A DNA stretch of 64,000 bases from Chryseobacterium sp. ZHDP1 (GCF_018603435.1 NZ_CP075682.1:1426001-1490000); one strand, 5' to 3'; positions 1 through 7,983 are shown, counted from the stretch's first letter. Program-made: numbers and translations. Notes: a model not told the origin generated them from the letters alone.

Positions 1-431
1 TATATTCCTAATTTAGGCTGAGCTGCACCTGAAGCTAATAATTGAAAATGATCATAAATAGCTTTTGTACCTAAATAGTATTTTAAAAATTTACCATAAA
101 CAAGTGCTTTGTTTGCAATTATCTTGACTGCATTTTCAGTTAAGTTAGAATTATCAAACTCATTAGTTACAGACGCTACTTCACCAATGGTTCCTGCAAT
201 TGTCAATATAAGATCGCCTGAATTAACAATATAATTTTTAATTTGAAGATGGGTATTTTCTGAAATATAAACTGGTTGGTCAAAATTTATTTTGCCATCT
301 TTTATGTCACGAGCACGTATATATTTATGCTTTGTTTTTATTTCTAATAATTCGTGATTCTTTGGTAATCTTTTTCCACCTTTAACTTTAGCAATTTCCC
401 CCAAAGTCACCTCTTTCCAGCCTTTCCTCAT
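1..431 (-). CDS. hsdS: Type I restriction specificity subunit HsdS, partial (N-terminus)
   Basis: This is the N-terminal ~143 residues of a type I restriction-modification specificity subunit; the rest lies left of the window. The protein opens MRKGWKEVTLGEIAKVKGG, followed by RARDI and later SGDLILTIAGTIG, which is the usual layout of a first target-recognition domain. HsdS supplies DNA recognition to the HsdM methyltransferase and the HsdR translocase. The start is fixed by a 4-nt ATGA overlap with the hsdM stop codon, so the two genes are translationally coupled. No hsdR is visible here; it should lie further left. Family assignment is firm, sequence specificity unknown. Confidence 0.88.
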   Translation of the reverse strand, partial: MRKGWKEVTLGEIAKVKGGKRLPKNHELLEIKTKHKYIRARDIKDGKINFDQPVYISENTHLQIKNYIVNSGDLILTIAGTIGEVASVTNEFDNSNLTENAVKIIANKALVYGKFLKYYLGTKAIYDHFQLLASGAAQPKLGI

Positions 432-2026
432 AATCTCACAGCTTGTATTTGGTTCATCAATTGGTTGGCTTCTGTATTCAATTTGGCTAATTCGTCATGC
501 AATTCCTGCATTCGAGTTTTGTAATCAAAATCCATATCAATATCAATGCTTACACCCACATATCGTCCTGGTGTAAGGCTATAATCTTGCTCAGCAACTT
601 CTTCCAAATCTACCACTTTGCACAAACCTTCTACATCACTATATATTCCTTCAGGGAAATGCTCATTAAACCAAGTATTATCAACTGCTATTTCAGGAGT
701 TTCACCACGGTATAATGCCATTATAGCCGTTAATCCTTCCAATTGCTGAGGAGAAAAATCATTAATCGTAGTGCTTACCTTTCGATAAACATTACGGGCA
801 TCGATCATCAGTATTTTATTCTTGTTTTCTTTTCGCTTACCCTTATCAAAAAACCATAAATGGCAAGGAAGCGAACGGGTGTAGAAAAAGTTGTTTCCGA
901 TAGAAACGATACAGTCTACATTTCCTGTTTTTACCAACTCTTCACGGATTCGTTTTTCAGCATTTCCAGCATCAGTTGCTGAAGACGCCATTACGAAACC
1001 AGCCCTTCCAGTTGGGTTCAGATACGACATAAAATACTGTATCCAAAGATAATTGGCATTTCCAATTGTTCCTTTACCAGTCAATGGTGCACCAAAAGGT
1101 AAGCGTTTATCTTCTGCTAAAAATTTATTCTTAGCATCTACTTTATCCACATTGAAGGGCGGATTTGCCATCAGGAAATCACATTTTCCAAATAATTCGT
1201 GTGGATCACTGTAAAAAGAGTTATTATTAGCGATACTCCCGTTTATTCCGTGGATAGCTAAGTTCATTTTAGCCAAACGTGTGGTATTGCTTTTATATTC
1301 GGTACCGAAAACTTGAATAGCTTCGTTTACTTTTTTGTTCTGATGATCTTTGATAAAATGTGCGGTTTGTACAAACATACCTCCCGATCCACACGCAGGA
1401 TCGTGAATAATCCCGTGATCCGGTTGAATAAAATTTACAATCAACTGTACCAATGAGGGAGGTGTGAAGAATTCCCCTCCTTCTTGTGCACCGGCTCCCA
1501 TCATTGAAAGTTTCATCAGGAAGTACTCATATACTCTTCCAAAGACATCACCTTTAGCTTTTTGAACTGAGTCACTGTTAAAAATACGGATCAAATTGGC
1601 CAGTAAATTATTATCAGAATCATCTTCAGGAGTAAGCTCCTGATAATTTTTAGGAAGAATACCTGCCAGTTCTTTGTACTCATTTTCAATAAGTTTCATC
1701 GCGGAATTTATCGCTTCGGCTAAATCTTCACTTTCGGGCAAATTGGCAAGATGGGTATACTGTGCTTTTTTCGGTAAGAACATTGCTCCAAGAGCAACAT
1801 AATCATCTTTGGTAGCATCACGGCGTTTTCCAGTACGAGGATTTATAGGTAGTATTTCTTGCAATTTATCTTTTGCTTCTAAATATTTATTTTCAGCAAA
1901 ACGCAATAAAATTAATCCTAATAACGGATCTTTATATTCAGCCGCAGTCAATTTTGAATTAGCTCTTAATTCATCGGCTGCTTCCCAAAGCTCTACTTCG
2001 AGCTGTTTAATATCTTTTTGAGTCAT
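428..2026 (-). CDS. hsdM: Type I restriction-modification methyltransferase HsdM
   Basis: This is the N6-adenine DNA methyltransferase subunit of a type I restriction system, 532 residues, a normal length. An N-terminal helical HsdM domain (about residues 8-150) precedes the catalytic domain. SAM-binding motif I, DPACGSGGMF, is at about 209-218 and catalytic motif IV, NPPF, at 288-291. It uses S-adenosylmethionine to modify the site chosen by HsdS and protects host DNA. It is the first gene of an hsdM-hsdS operon (ATGA overlap). A small Xre gene lies 141 bp upstream in the same orientation and may control it. Confidence 0.95.
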   Translation of the reverse strand: MTQKDIKQLEVELWEAADELRANSKLTAAEYKDPLLGLILLRFAENKYLEAKDKLQEILPINPRTGKRRDATKDDYVALGAMFLPKKAQYTHLANLPESEDLAEAINSAMKLIENEYKELAGILPKNYQELTPEDDSDNNLLANLIRIFNSDSVQKAKGDVFGRVYEYFLMKLSMMGAGAQEGGEFFTPPSLVQLIVNFIQPDHGIIHDPACGSGGMFVQTAHFIKDHQNKKVNEAIQVFGTEYKSNTTRLAKMNLAIHGINGSIANNNSFYSDPHELFGKCDFLMANPPFNVDKVDAKNKFLAEDKRLPFGAPLTGKGTIGNANYLWIQYFMSYLNPTGRAGFVMASSATDAGNAEKRIREELVKTGNVDCIVSIGNNFFYTRSLPCHLWFFDKGKRKENKNKILMIDARNVYRKVSTTINDFSPQQLEGLTAIMALYRGETPEIAVDNTWFNEHFPEGIYSDVEGLCKVVDLEEVAEQDYSLTPGRYVGVSIDIDMDFDYKTRMQELHDELAKLNTEANQLMNQIQAVRL

Positions 2027-2167
2027 TTTAACCTGTTAAAAACCAAACAAATATAATTTTATAAAATTCTGGTTTAGAATTTATAAAAATATAGCAATTT
2101 ATTTAAGTTCAGAACACTTAATAGATGATTCTTTACAATTAATATCTACTTTTTTTAATCGTAAACA

Positions 2168-2392
2168 TTACTTTAATTTAAAATCAAACAATTCTTGTGG
2201 ATGCACATCTAGACCTTTGGCTAATTCTTGAACAGTTGAGATTCTAAGATCTACTTCACCTTTTTCTATTTTACTAATATTACTATGATCTACATCACAT
2301 TTTTGAGCCAACTCTCTATAACTTAAATTCAGCTTTTTCCTAAACATCTCCACTCTCTTACCAAATGCTATTCTAAATTCTAATTTATTCAT
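2168..2392 (-). CDS. Small Xre/Cro-type HTH regulator
   Basis: A 74-residue protein that is essentially a single Xre-family helix-turn-helix: RKKLNLSYRELAQKCDVDHSNISKIEKGE followed by ISTVQELAKGLDVHPQELF. Such proteins bind operator DNA as dimers. Small Xre proteins next to restriction genes often act as controller (C) proteins that time methylase and endonuclease expression. It precedes hsdM on the same strand, and its upstream region is shared with the divergent promoter of the sigma/Cas12f-like operon, so it could act on either side. The fold is clear; the role as an R-M controller is inferred from position only. Confidence 0.82.
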   Translation of the reverse strand: MNKLEFRIAFGKRVEMFRKKLNLSYRELAQKCDVDHSNISKIEKGEVDLRISTVQELAKGLDVHPQELFDFKLK

Positions 2393-2478
2393 TGCAGTTA
2401 ACTTTGAATAGACAAATTGATGAGATTTAAATAAATTTTTGTAGTTTAATTAGCCTACATTAAGAAAAATGTTTTATA

Positions 2479-2512
2479 TTTGCCAAATAAGTTACAATAA
2501 AGGTAACTTTGC
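2479..2512 (+). promoter_or_regulatory. Bacteroidota-type promoter upstream of the structured leader
   Basis: A -33 TTTG at 2479-2482 and a -7 TAACTTTGC at 2504-2512 are separated by 21 nt and fit the Bacteroidota vegetative consensus (TTTG / TAnnTTTG). Transcription would start near 2518, giving a leader of roughly 270 nt before the sigma gene that includes the long hairpin at 2555-2660. It may drive the sigma/Cas12f-like operon or a separate RNA. Confidence 0.5.
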
Positions 2513-2554
2513 GATACTTCAATGATAATAATCGAAGCTATTGCTTAGATTCTC

Positions 2555-2660
2555 GACTAGAAAACTGGTAATTTTTATGTGTACGGGAAGATAAGTAAAT
2601 TAGCTCACGACCGCGGCGTGGGCTCTCTTATCGTACACGGGTATACCAGTGCCTCTAGTC
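2555..2660 (+). ncRNA. 106-nt nested hairpin in the leader of the sigma/Cas12f-like operon
   Basis: Consecutive nested complementary segments build one long rod: GACTAGA 2555-2561 with TCTAGTC 2654-2660; ACTGGTA 2564-2570 with TACCAGT 2644-2650; GTGTACG 2579-2585 with CGTACAC 2632-2638; GATAAG 2590-2595 with CTTATC 2627-2632 (the C at 2632 is shared with the neighbouring helix); AGCTCACG 2602-2609 with CGTGGGCT 2617-2624 (one G-T wobble). Downstream, CCACGCC (2674-2680) followed by TTTCTTTT can pair with GGCGTGG (2615-2621), an alternative terminator-like fold. The segment 2614-2624 also matches the candidate guide at 4775-4785. It could be a structured leader or a separate RNA. Confidence 0.6.
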
Positions 2661-2789
2661 TGTAAGTTGAGTTCCACGCCTTTCTTTTGGCAAAATGATG
2701 TAGTGAGTGAGTATTTTCAATGATGTAGAGAATTCATCTTAGTAATCGAAGCAGCTCTTCAAGCAATAATCAGCTCAAATACACTGCTT

Positions 2790-3605
2790 ATGAAAAGAAC
2801 AAACTCCTTACCCCGAAAGCTCAACGATCATCAGCTATATGAACTACTGAAAAAAGGTAATACGGCTTCTTTGGAACATATACATGTACGCTACAAGAGA
2901 CTTCTTTTCTGGGTTGGAAGGCAAGTGCTTGAGGATGATTTTGTCGTGGACACTATTGTTCAGGATACATTCCTCAAATTGTGGCTTCACCGCGACAGTA
3001 TTGAGACTCCGAAGCATATTATTGGCTTTTTACGGTTTGTTATGAAAAGAGATTGCATATCTTATGTCACTGCGCCGAAGAATAAATTCAACCGTCTAGT
3101 TGCTTCTCTTGAAAGTTTTGAGAATTATCAGGATTATCTTGTGGGTTATGATCCCCTAAATGATAAAGAGAATCTCCTCAGTCACGAATCGGATCAGAAA
3201 AATTTCGATGAAGTCAAAAAGGTTTTACCTGTTCTGGATCCAAAAAGGAAACACCTGATCGAACTTTGCTTGGAATATGGCTTTCAGCACAAACCAATCG
3301 CAGAAGCAATGGGAAGCAGTGTGAAAGACATCAGCAATGAGGTGAGCAGAGCTATAAATGATCTTCGGAAAATTCTTAATAGAAGTTCTTTTGAACAGCC
3401 ACAGGAAAAAGCTTTCGATAACAAGGAGCAGTCAGAAAAACTCAGTAGTCAACAACTTGATATTTTGAAAAGAAGGTTTGAGCAGAGATCTTCATTTGCA
3501 GTTATTGCCAAAGAACTCAAATTGCCGGTAAAGGTAGTCCATCGGGAATTTCTGTACGCCTATCAGCATCTGCAAAATCAAAACACTTCCGAAATACCGC
3601 TTTGA
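2790..3605 (+). CDS. ECF-like sigma factor with an extra C-terminal HTH, partner of the Cas12f-like protein
   Basis: A 271-residue sigma-70 family protein, longer than the usual ~180-200 residues of ECF sigma factors. A sigma-2 region covers about residues 12-90 (IVQDTFLKLW at 56-65 is the core-binding/-10 helix area). A sigma-4 HTH follows at about 141-195. A second HTH-like segment (SFAVIAKELKLPVKVVHREF, about 235-254) sits in a C-terminal extension. The stop is separated by one base from the Cas12f-like start, so the two are coupled. Sigma factors direct RNA polymerase to promoters; I infer that here promoter choice could be made by the RNA-guided partner. No anti-sigma gene is adjacent. 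The extension's function is unknown. Confidence 0.85.
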   Translation: MKRTNSLPRKLNDHQLYELLKKGNTASLEHIHVRYKRLLFWVGRQVLEDDFVVDTIVQDTFLKLWLHRDSIETPKHIIGFLRFVMKRDCISYVTAPKNKFNRLVASLESFENYQDYLVGYDPLNDKENLLSHESDQKNFDEVKKVLPVLDPKRKHLIELCLEYGFQHKPIAEAMGSSVKDISNEVSRAINDLRKILNRSSFEQPQEKAFDNKEQSEKLSSQQLDILKRRFEQRSSFAVIAKELKLPVKVVHREFLYAYQHLQNQNTSEIPL

Positions 3606-3606
3606 A

Positions 3607-4700
3607 ATGGAAAAGTCTACGATAACCCTTACCCGAAAAATTCAACTGGTGATTGATGTTTCGTCTGAATATAAAAGCCAAATGTGGGAAAAGCTCTACC
3701 GTTATCAGAACCGCTGTTTCCGAGCGGCTAATCTGATTGTTTCCCATCTGTATGTACAGGAAATGATTAAGGATTTCTTTTACCTCACCGAAGAAATTCA
3801 ATACAAGTTGGTTGATGAAAAAAAGGATGAAATGGGAATCTTCGACCGTTCGAAAACAAACACCACAGCACGGCTTGTCTTTGACCGTTTTAAAGGAGAA
3901 ATTCCCACCGACATTCTGGGATGTCTGAACAATACTATCCAATCCACTTTTTCAAAAAACAAAGGCGACTACTGGCAGGGATCGCAATCACTGAGAAACT
4001 TTAAAATAGACATTCCTATTCCGCTTCCGGTGAAATGCATCAGCAAAATGAAGTATGATGCGGCAAAGAAAGCATTTTGCTTCAATATGTTTGCGATTCC
4101 CGTTAAAACCTATTTAGGGAGAGACTTCTCTGATAAACATTTAATCCTAGAGCGCCTTGTAAGAAAAGAGATCAAGCTGTGCAACTCACAAGTCCAGCTG
4201 AAAAACGGTAAAATATTTTGGCTGTCTGTCTTTGAGTTTGAAAAGGATGACCATGGTTTAAAACCCGAGATCATTGCTGAAGCTTCTTTGTCTCTGGAAC
4301 ATCCGATTGTGGTAAAAGCAAATAATGCGCGAATGAATATTGGCTCGAAAGAGGAATTTCTATACCGCAGGCTGGCGATCCAGACCAGTAATAAAAGGAT
4401 TCGAGCCGGAGTGGTTATTCCCGTTCAGGACATGGAACGAAACGGAAACAAAAGGCACTTCACAAAACAGAAAATCTGGAAAACCGTTTTGTCAGTCATC
4501 ATCTTCATCTATACAGTCGTAAGCTAATTGATTTCTGCATTCGGCAGCAGGCTGGCACATTGATTCTCAAAAATCAAGAAGACAAAATTGGGATTGCAAA
4601 AGAACAGGAATTCGTGCTTCGTAACTGGAGCTATTATGAACTACAGACCAAAATAAAATACAAAGCAGAAAAGGCTGGTATCGAATTGATCATCGGATAG
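3607..4700 (+). CDS. Cas12f/TnpB-like RNA-guided protein, predicted nuclease-dead, with an apparent frameshift
   Basis: The uninterrupted frame runs to 4527 (306 aa). From about 4411 the homologous reading continues in another frame to a stop at 4698-4700; adding one base near 4411 gives about 364 aa. Cas12f-like landmarks in order: N-terminal wedge/REC-like region; SLRNFKIDIPIPLP at about 128-141; IGSKEEFLYRRLAIQ at 245-259; after the shift TKRKQKALHK, SHHLHLYSRKLIDF, AGTLILKNQ and NWSYYELQTKIKYKAEKAGI. The RuvC-I Asp is absent (VVKANNAR where GIDLG is expected), the RuvC-II Glu is replaced (LILKNQ), and the protein ends before the zinc ribbon and RuvC-III. It should bind guide RNA and DNA without cutting. 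The frameshift is either inactivation or a sequencing error. Confidence 0.8.
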
Positions 4701-4702
4701 CT

Positions 4703-4795
4703 AAAAATGAGGGTGCTTGTAAACCCGTAGGGTGAGGTTATGAACACTCACTAAATACTCAATAGTATATACAACGGCGTGGGCTTCTTTTTTTT
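4703..4795 (+). ncRNA. Candidate guide RNA of the Cas12f-like protein (scaffold plus 3' guide)
   Basis: Directly after the Cas12f-like stop, three hairpins can be drawn: GGGT/ACCC (4711-4714 with 4723-4726), GTGAGGTT with AAC-A-CTCAC (4732-4739 with 4743-4751, loop ATG) and ATACT/AGTAT (4755-4759 with 4764-4768, loop CAAT). They are followed by ATACAAC (4769-4775), which resembles the repeat ends of Cas12f crRNAs (...ATGCAAC) that abut the guide. The presumed guide starts at 4776: GGCGTGGGCTTC, then eight Ts (4788-4795). CGGCGTGGGCT (4775-4785) recurs at 2614-2624 in the operon leader. RNA ends and promoter are not determined. Confidence 0.62.
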
Positions 4796-4882
4796 CATTA
4801 AAGACAGGTAAGAAAATAGAACAAACTAATGCAGAAAAGAAGAAAATTGTTAAATAGAAGGCCAAATTTCGCAAAACTACTG

Positions 4883-6004
4883 TTAGGCGAAGTATTTGTT
4901 CATCTTATATAAATAATAAATACCATCTTTTTTTGCTTCTTTAATTCTAGAGTATTGTTCAAGTCCAACGTTTAAACTAATCAAACCAGCACTAATTAGT
5001 AGGATCATAGAATTTGATATTTGGTCAGAAAAAGTTAGTAAAAGAGGAGAGTAGGATTTTGGGTCTTTTGCTTCTTTGATTAATTCTTGAATAACTTTAT
5101 ATTTAGAATTATTTAATGTATGATTTATATTTTCAATTAGAGGTCGAATTTTTAAATCTGCAATCTTTTGCGCATTCGTGTTAATATAATTATAATCATA
5201 ATTATTTAGTAAATCGAAAGTTAAATTTTCCATTTTTGATTGAAACTCTGATAATTCATCTTTTGAATTTTCTTTAAATTTTAAGATTTCTTCAGGCGGA
5301 AATTTCCCCAAATTAGGGACACCCAATTTAATAGCCTCAAGAGCAAATGTAGGTGTAATGTTGAATTCGTTTTTAAATGCAATTTGAGCATTTTTAAATC
5401 TGTCGGTCTTGTTTATTTCTTTAAAAAGATCGTTAACATATTTACTAGAAGTAAAAACATTTTTTCCTTGTTCATAATAGTTAACAAACGTTTTAAAAAC
5501 TCGAGCATAATAAGATAATAACTGGTTTACATTGTTAGTTTTGTTGAAAAATTTTTCTGAAAGTATTGAAGATTCTTTATTCAGTTGTAAATCATAACTT
5601 AATACAACTCTGCCTTTATCGTCTAAAATTTTCTTTTCATTTTGCTTTTTTCCTACGAGTTCTGAATGAAACAGTACAAGGTCATTTATTTGCATGTCGC
5701 TGCTTACTGAGCTGATTCCTTTTTCTGGACTTTGTCCAATACTATCTATATCAATTTGATACTTTATATTTTTATTTTTTTCGAACTCTTTTAAGTGTAA
5801 TAAAAACTTTTCATCAGTAAAATCATTTGTCGAAATTACTTGAGCTTTGACCTTTCCATTTTTGTCAGGTTTAGCATTGGTGGGCGCTACAATATGAAGA
5901 TGTCTTTGTTCGATAATGTTTATTTGGTCAAAATACAATACTAAAGATTTTATTTCCTCAGTATTATCTTCAAGCATATGTGATATATAGTTTATGGTTT
6001 TCAT
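4883..6004 (-). CDS. Protein of unknown function paired with the caspase-like protease
   Basis: I do not recognise this 373-residue protein. It has no signal peptide. The N-terminal part (1-130) is mixed alpha/beta with KSLVLYFDQINIIE, a phrase reminiscent of DUF6236-type proteins, but the similarity is weak. The centre is helical and Asn/Lys-rich. Near the C-terminus a hydrophobic stretch (MILLISAGLISLNVGL) precedes a charged end. It follows the caspase-like gene on the same strand after 110 bp, so it may be its partner or target. It converges on the guide-RNA-like element to its left. The base composition is A+T-rich like the rest of the island. Confidence 0.7.
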   Translation of the reverse strand: MKTINYISHMLEDNTEEIKSLVLYFDQINIIEQRHLHIVAPTNAKPDKNGKVKAQVISTNDFTDEKFLLHLKEFEKNKNIKYQIDIDSIGQSPEKGISSVSSDMQINDLVLFHSELVGKKQNEKKILDDKGRVVLSYDLQLNKESSILSEKFFNKTNNVNQLLSYYARVFKTFVNYYEQGKNVFTSSKYVNDLFKEINKTDRFKNAQIAFKNEFNITPTFALEAIKLGVPNLGKFPPEEILKFKENSKDELSEFQSKMENLTFDLLNNYDYNYINTNAQKIADLKIRPLIENINHTLNNSKYKVIQELIKEAKDPKSYSPLLLTFSDQISNSMILLISAGLISLNVGLEQYSRIKEAKKDGIYYLYKMNKYFA

Positions 6005-6114
6005 AATATTTCCAGAACATTTTTAGGTTGGCGATAGTGGCGGAAATTGAAGTGAAAAGTCTTAAATTAGCAATACATAAAGCAAAAGCCATTTACTATT
6101 GTCAATGATAAAAC

Positions 6115-7587
6115 TTATTTACTTTTCCTATCAAAGTCATTTATAGATTGCATTCTGTTTTCATTCCAAGTATAAACCATTCTTTCAAAGTAATTTAATT
6201 CATCTAAAATACTATTTGAAATTTTTGTAAACATTTCGTTATTGAATTTAAAGGCTTCTATCTTAGTAAATGGACCATTTATTGTGTTATTGGAATAGCC
6301 ATTGTAATCTAAATAAAAGGATGATTTTGCTAACCCAGCCCCGTAAATAGCTTGATACATAATTAACGTTATTCCAAATGAAACTTTAGTGACTTCTTGT
6401 GAATCAAAAAATATTGATTTACAAATGATATTTTTAGTTTGCCAATTAATATAATTACGATAAATATATTCGGGTTCTTTCTTTTTAAACATAGCATCAA
6501 GCATACTTAAGGTACTAAATACTGATGATACTGGATCCGGCTTAATAATTTCACGTTCTGAACTAAAAACATTATTGATAGAGATAACTTTCTCACTAAT
6601 ACTTTTTTTTACTATACTGTCAGTTAATCTATCTGCAATAGACTCATTGTAAATATTAAAGTTGTCACCTATTTTTATATCATACCCTTTAGCTTGAAAT
6701 TCGCCAATCCATTTTTGAAATTCAGATTCAAATGTAAGTTTGAGTTCATCAAAAGTTTTTGTTCTTATGTCACTTGGAATTTCAGGGAAATATTCAAATT
6801 TATTAATCTTTTCTTTTTTCGTTTTAACATCATTAATTAATTCTTTACTATTTCTAAGATTCTCCCTTCCCTCATTATTATAGGCAAATGGATAATATCC
6901 AACTGTTCTACTTTCAATAACCGGTGTCTGCTTAAAATCACTTTCCTTAAGTGTTTCTTTAGCTATATATTCTTGTATTCTATTTGGAGTAAGAATTCCT
7001 TCATCGTAAATCTTATCATTGTCTATAGCTTTAATGAAATAATAAGTAAATAACCCGTGCTTTATATCTGAAATTTCTCTAGCTGTTTCATCTTCTGTAG
7101 ATGCATACATAAACAAAGTCCCAAAACTTTTTGCAATATATCTATCTATAAAATTTTGATTTGCAGTACTTCTTGTTAAAACTTTACCTCCTGACTCGCA
7201 AGCATCTATGACGTAACATTGATGTTTAGGTTTTAATTCATTTATTTTGTCAAAGACATCAGAGATTTGTGTAAAACTATCATGAAACTGTAATCCTGAA
7301 TTTTCAAATTGATATTTCCCATGACCAGCAAAAAAGAAAAATATTGAGTCTTTAGTTGGTATTAAATTATTTCCTATTTGTTTTAATGAATTTTCAAAAT
7401 GCCCAGTTATATCTTTTGTAGTTTTTACTTCGTCACTTGTTATTAAAAATATATCCTCATTTTTAAATAAACATTTTTCTTCTAATTTTTTTGCAACAGC
7501 ATTTGCATCATTTACGCAGAAATCAAGGGGATTAATTTCATAATCATTAATACCTATAATAATTGCAAATCTTCTTTCTTGTGTCAT
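6115..7587 (-). CDS. Caspase-like cysteine protease (peptidase C14 family)
   Basis: A 490-residue protein with an N-terminal caspase/metacaspase-type p20 domain (about 5-220). It opens with RRFAIIIGINDYE and PLDFCVNDANAV. The catalytic His is in FFFAGHGKY (His89) and the catalytic Cys in CYVIDACESGG (Cys130), in the expected strand contexts. The C-terminal ~270 residues are of unknown type and probably regulatory or sensory. Bacterial caspase-like proteins frequently act as suicide effectors in antiphage systems. Its place between an R-M system, an RNA-guided module and an integrative element supports a defence role by inference. The neighbour at 4883-6004 is likely its partner. Confidence 0.88.
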   Translation of the reverse strand: MTQERRFAIIIGINDYEINPLDFCVNDANAVAKKLEEKCLFKNEDIFLITSDEVKTTKDITGHFENSLKQIGNNLIPTKDSIFFFFAGHGKYQFENSGLQFHDSFTQISDVFDKINELKPKHQCYVIDACESGGKVLTRSTANQNFIDRYIAKSFGTLFMYASTEDETAREISDIKHGLFTYYFIKAIDNDKIYDEGILTPNRIQEYIAKETLKESDFKQTPVIESRTVGYYPFAYNNEGRENLRNSKELINDVKTKKEKINKFEYFPEIPSDIRTKTFDELKLTFESEFQKWIGEFQAKGYDIKIGDNFNIYNESIADRLTDSIVKKSISEKVISINNVFSSEREIIKPDPVSSVFSTLSMLDAMFKKKEPEYIYRNYINWQTKNIICKSIFFDSQEVTKVSFGITLIMYQAIYGAGLAKSSFYLDYNGYSNNTINGPFTKIEAFKFNNEMFTKISNSILDELNYFERMVYTWNENRMQSINDFDRKSK

Positions 7588-7983
7588 GATAATTTAATGT
7601 ATAGTTTATGGTAATCTTGCCACTAAGTTCCAAATTTACGTACTGAGTCAATCTGATTTATTTAACTTTAGTAAAGCTATTACCACCACTAATATAAAAT
7701 TTATTTTGATGATCTGATTATTAATTGAATACTTTTTCTCTTCACTATCAATCCTCTCAATCGATTTAAAATTTTTGGATTTTCAACCTTAAAAAAAAGA
7801 TTCCCAAAGAAAAAAAAACGAGTTCCGAAGTTTTTTCACCCTTTTCGCAGAAAAGGCAAGAGAGTCTTTGGAGGTACAAAATGAAAATTTTGTATATACA
7901 AAGACACATCTTGCTATAGAGTTTTCATAAGTCAGAAATTTTATTTAGTCTACCTTAACTTAGACCAGTCGGAGTAGTTGATT
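7588..7983. other. Gene-free stretch at the left side of the integrative element
   Basis: About 396 bp with no convincing gene. It has poly-A tracts around 7785-7825 and a small perfect hairpin, TACAAAAT-GAAA-ATTTTGTA, at 7876-7895. The phrase TTCCGAAGTTTT near 7813 also occurs in the 75-bp repeats at 9647-9955. It could contain the left junction of the replicative element, but I could not find a copy of the mnmE 3' end here. Confidence 0.4.

Noticed and set aside
3517..3942. Minus-strand ORF of 141 residues
   Set aside because: It lies antisense to the sigma and Cas12f-like genes, has no recognisable domain and mirrors their codons.
3607..4700. Ordinary IS200/IS605 TnpB transposon
   Set aside because: No TnpA gene nearby, the catalytic residues are missing, the zinc ribbon is absent, and the gene is coupled to a sigma factor.
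7588..7983. Left attachment site of the integrative element
   Set aside because: I could not find a direct repeat of the mnmE 3' end here; AAAACTTCG in opposite orientation is too short to count.
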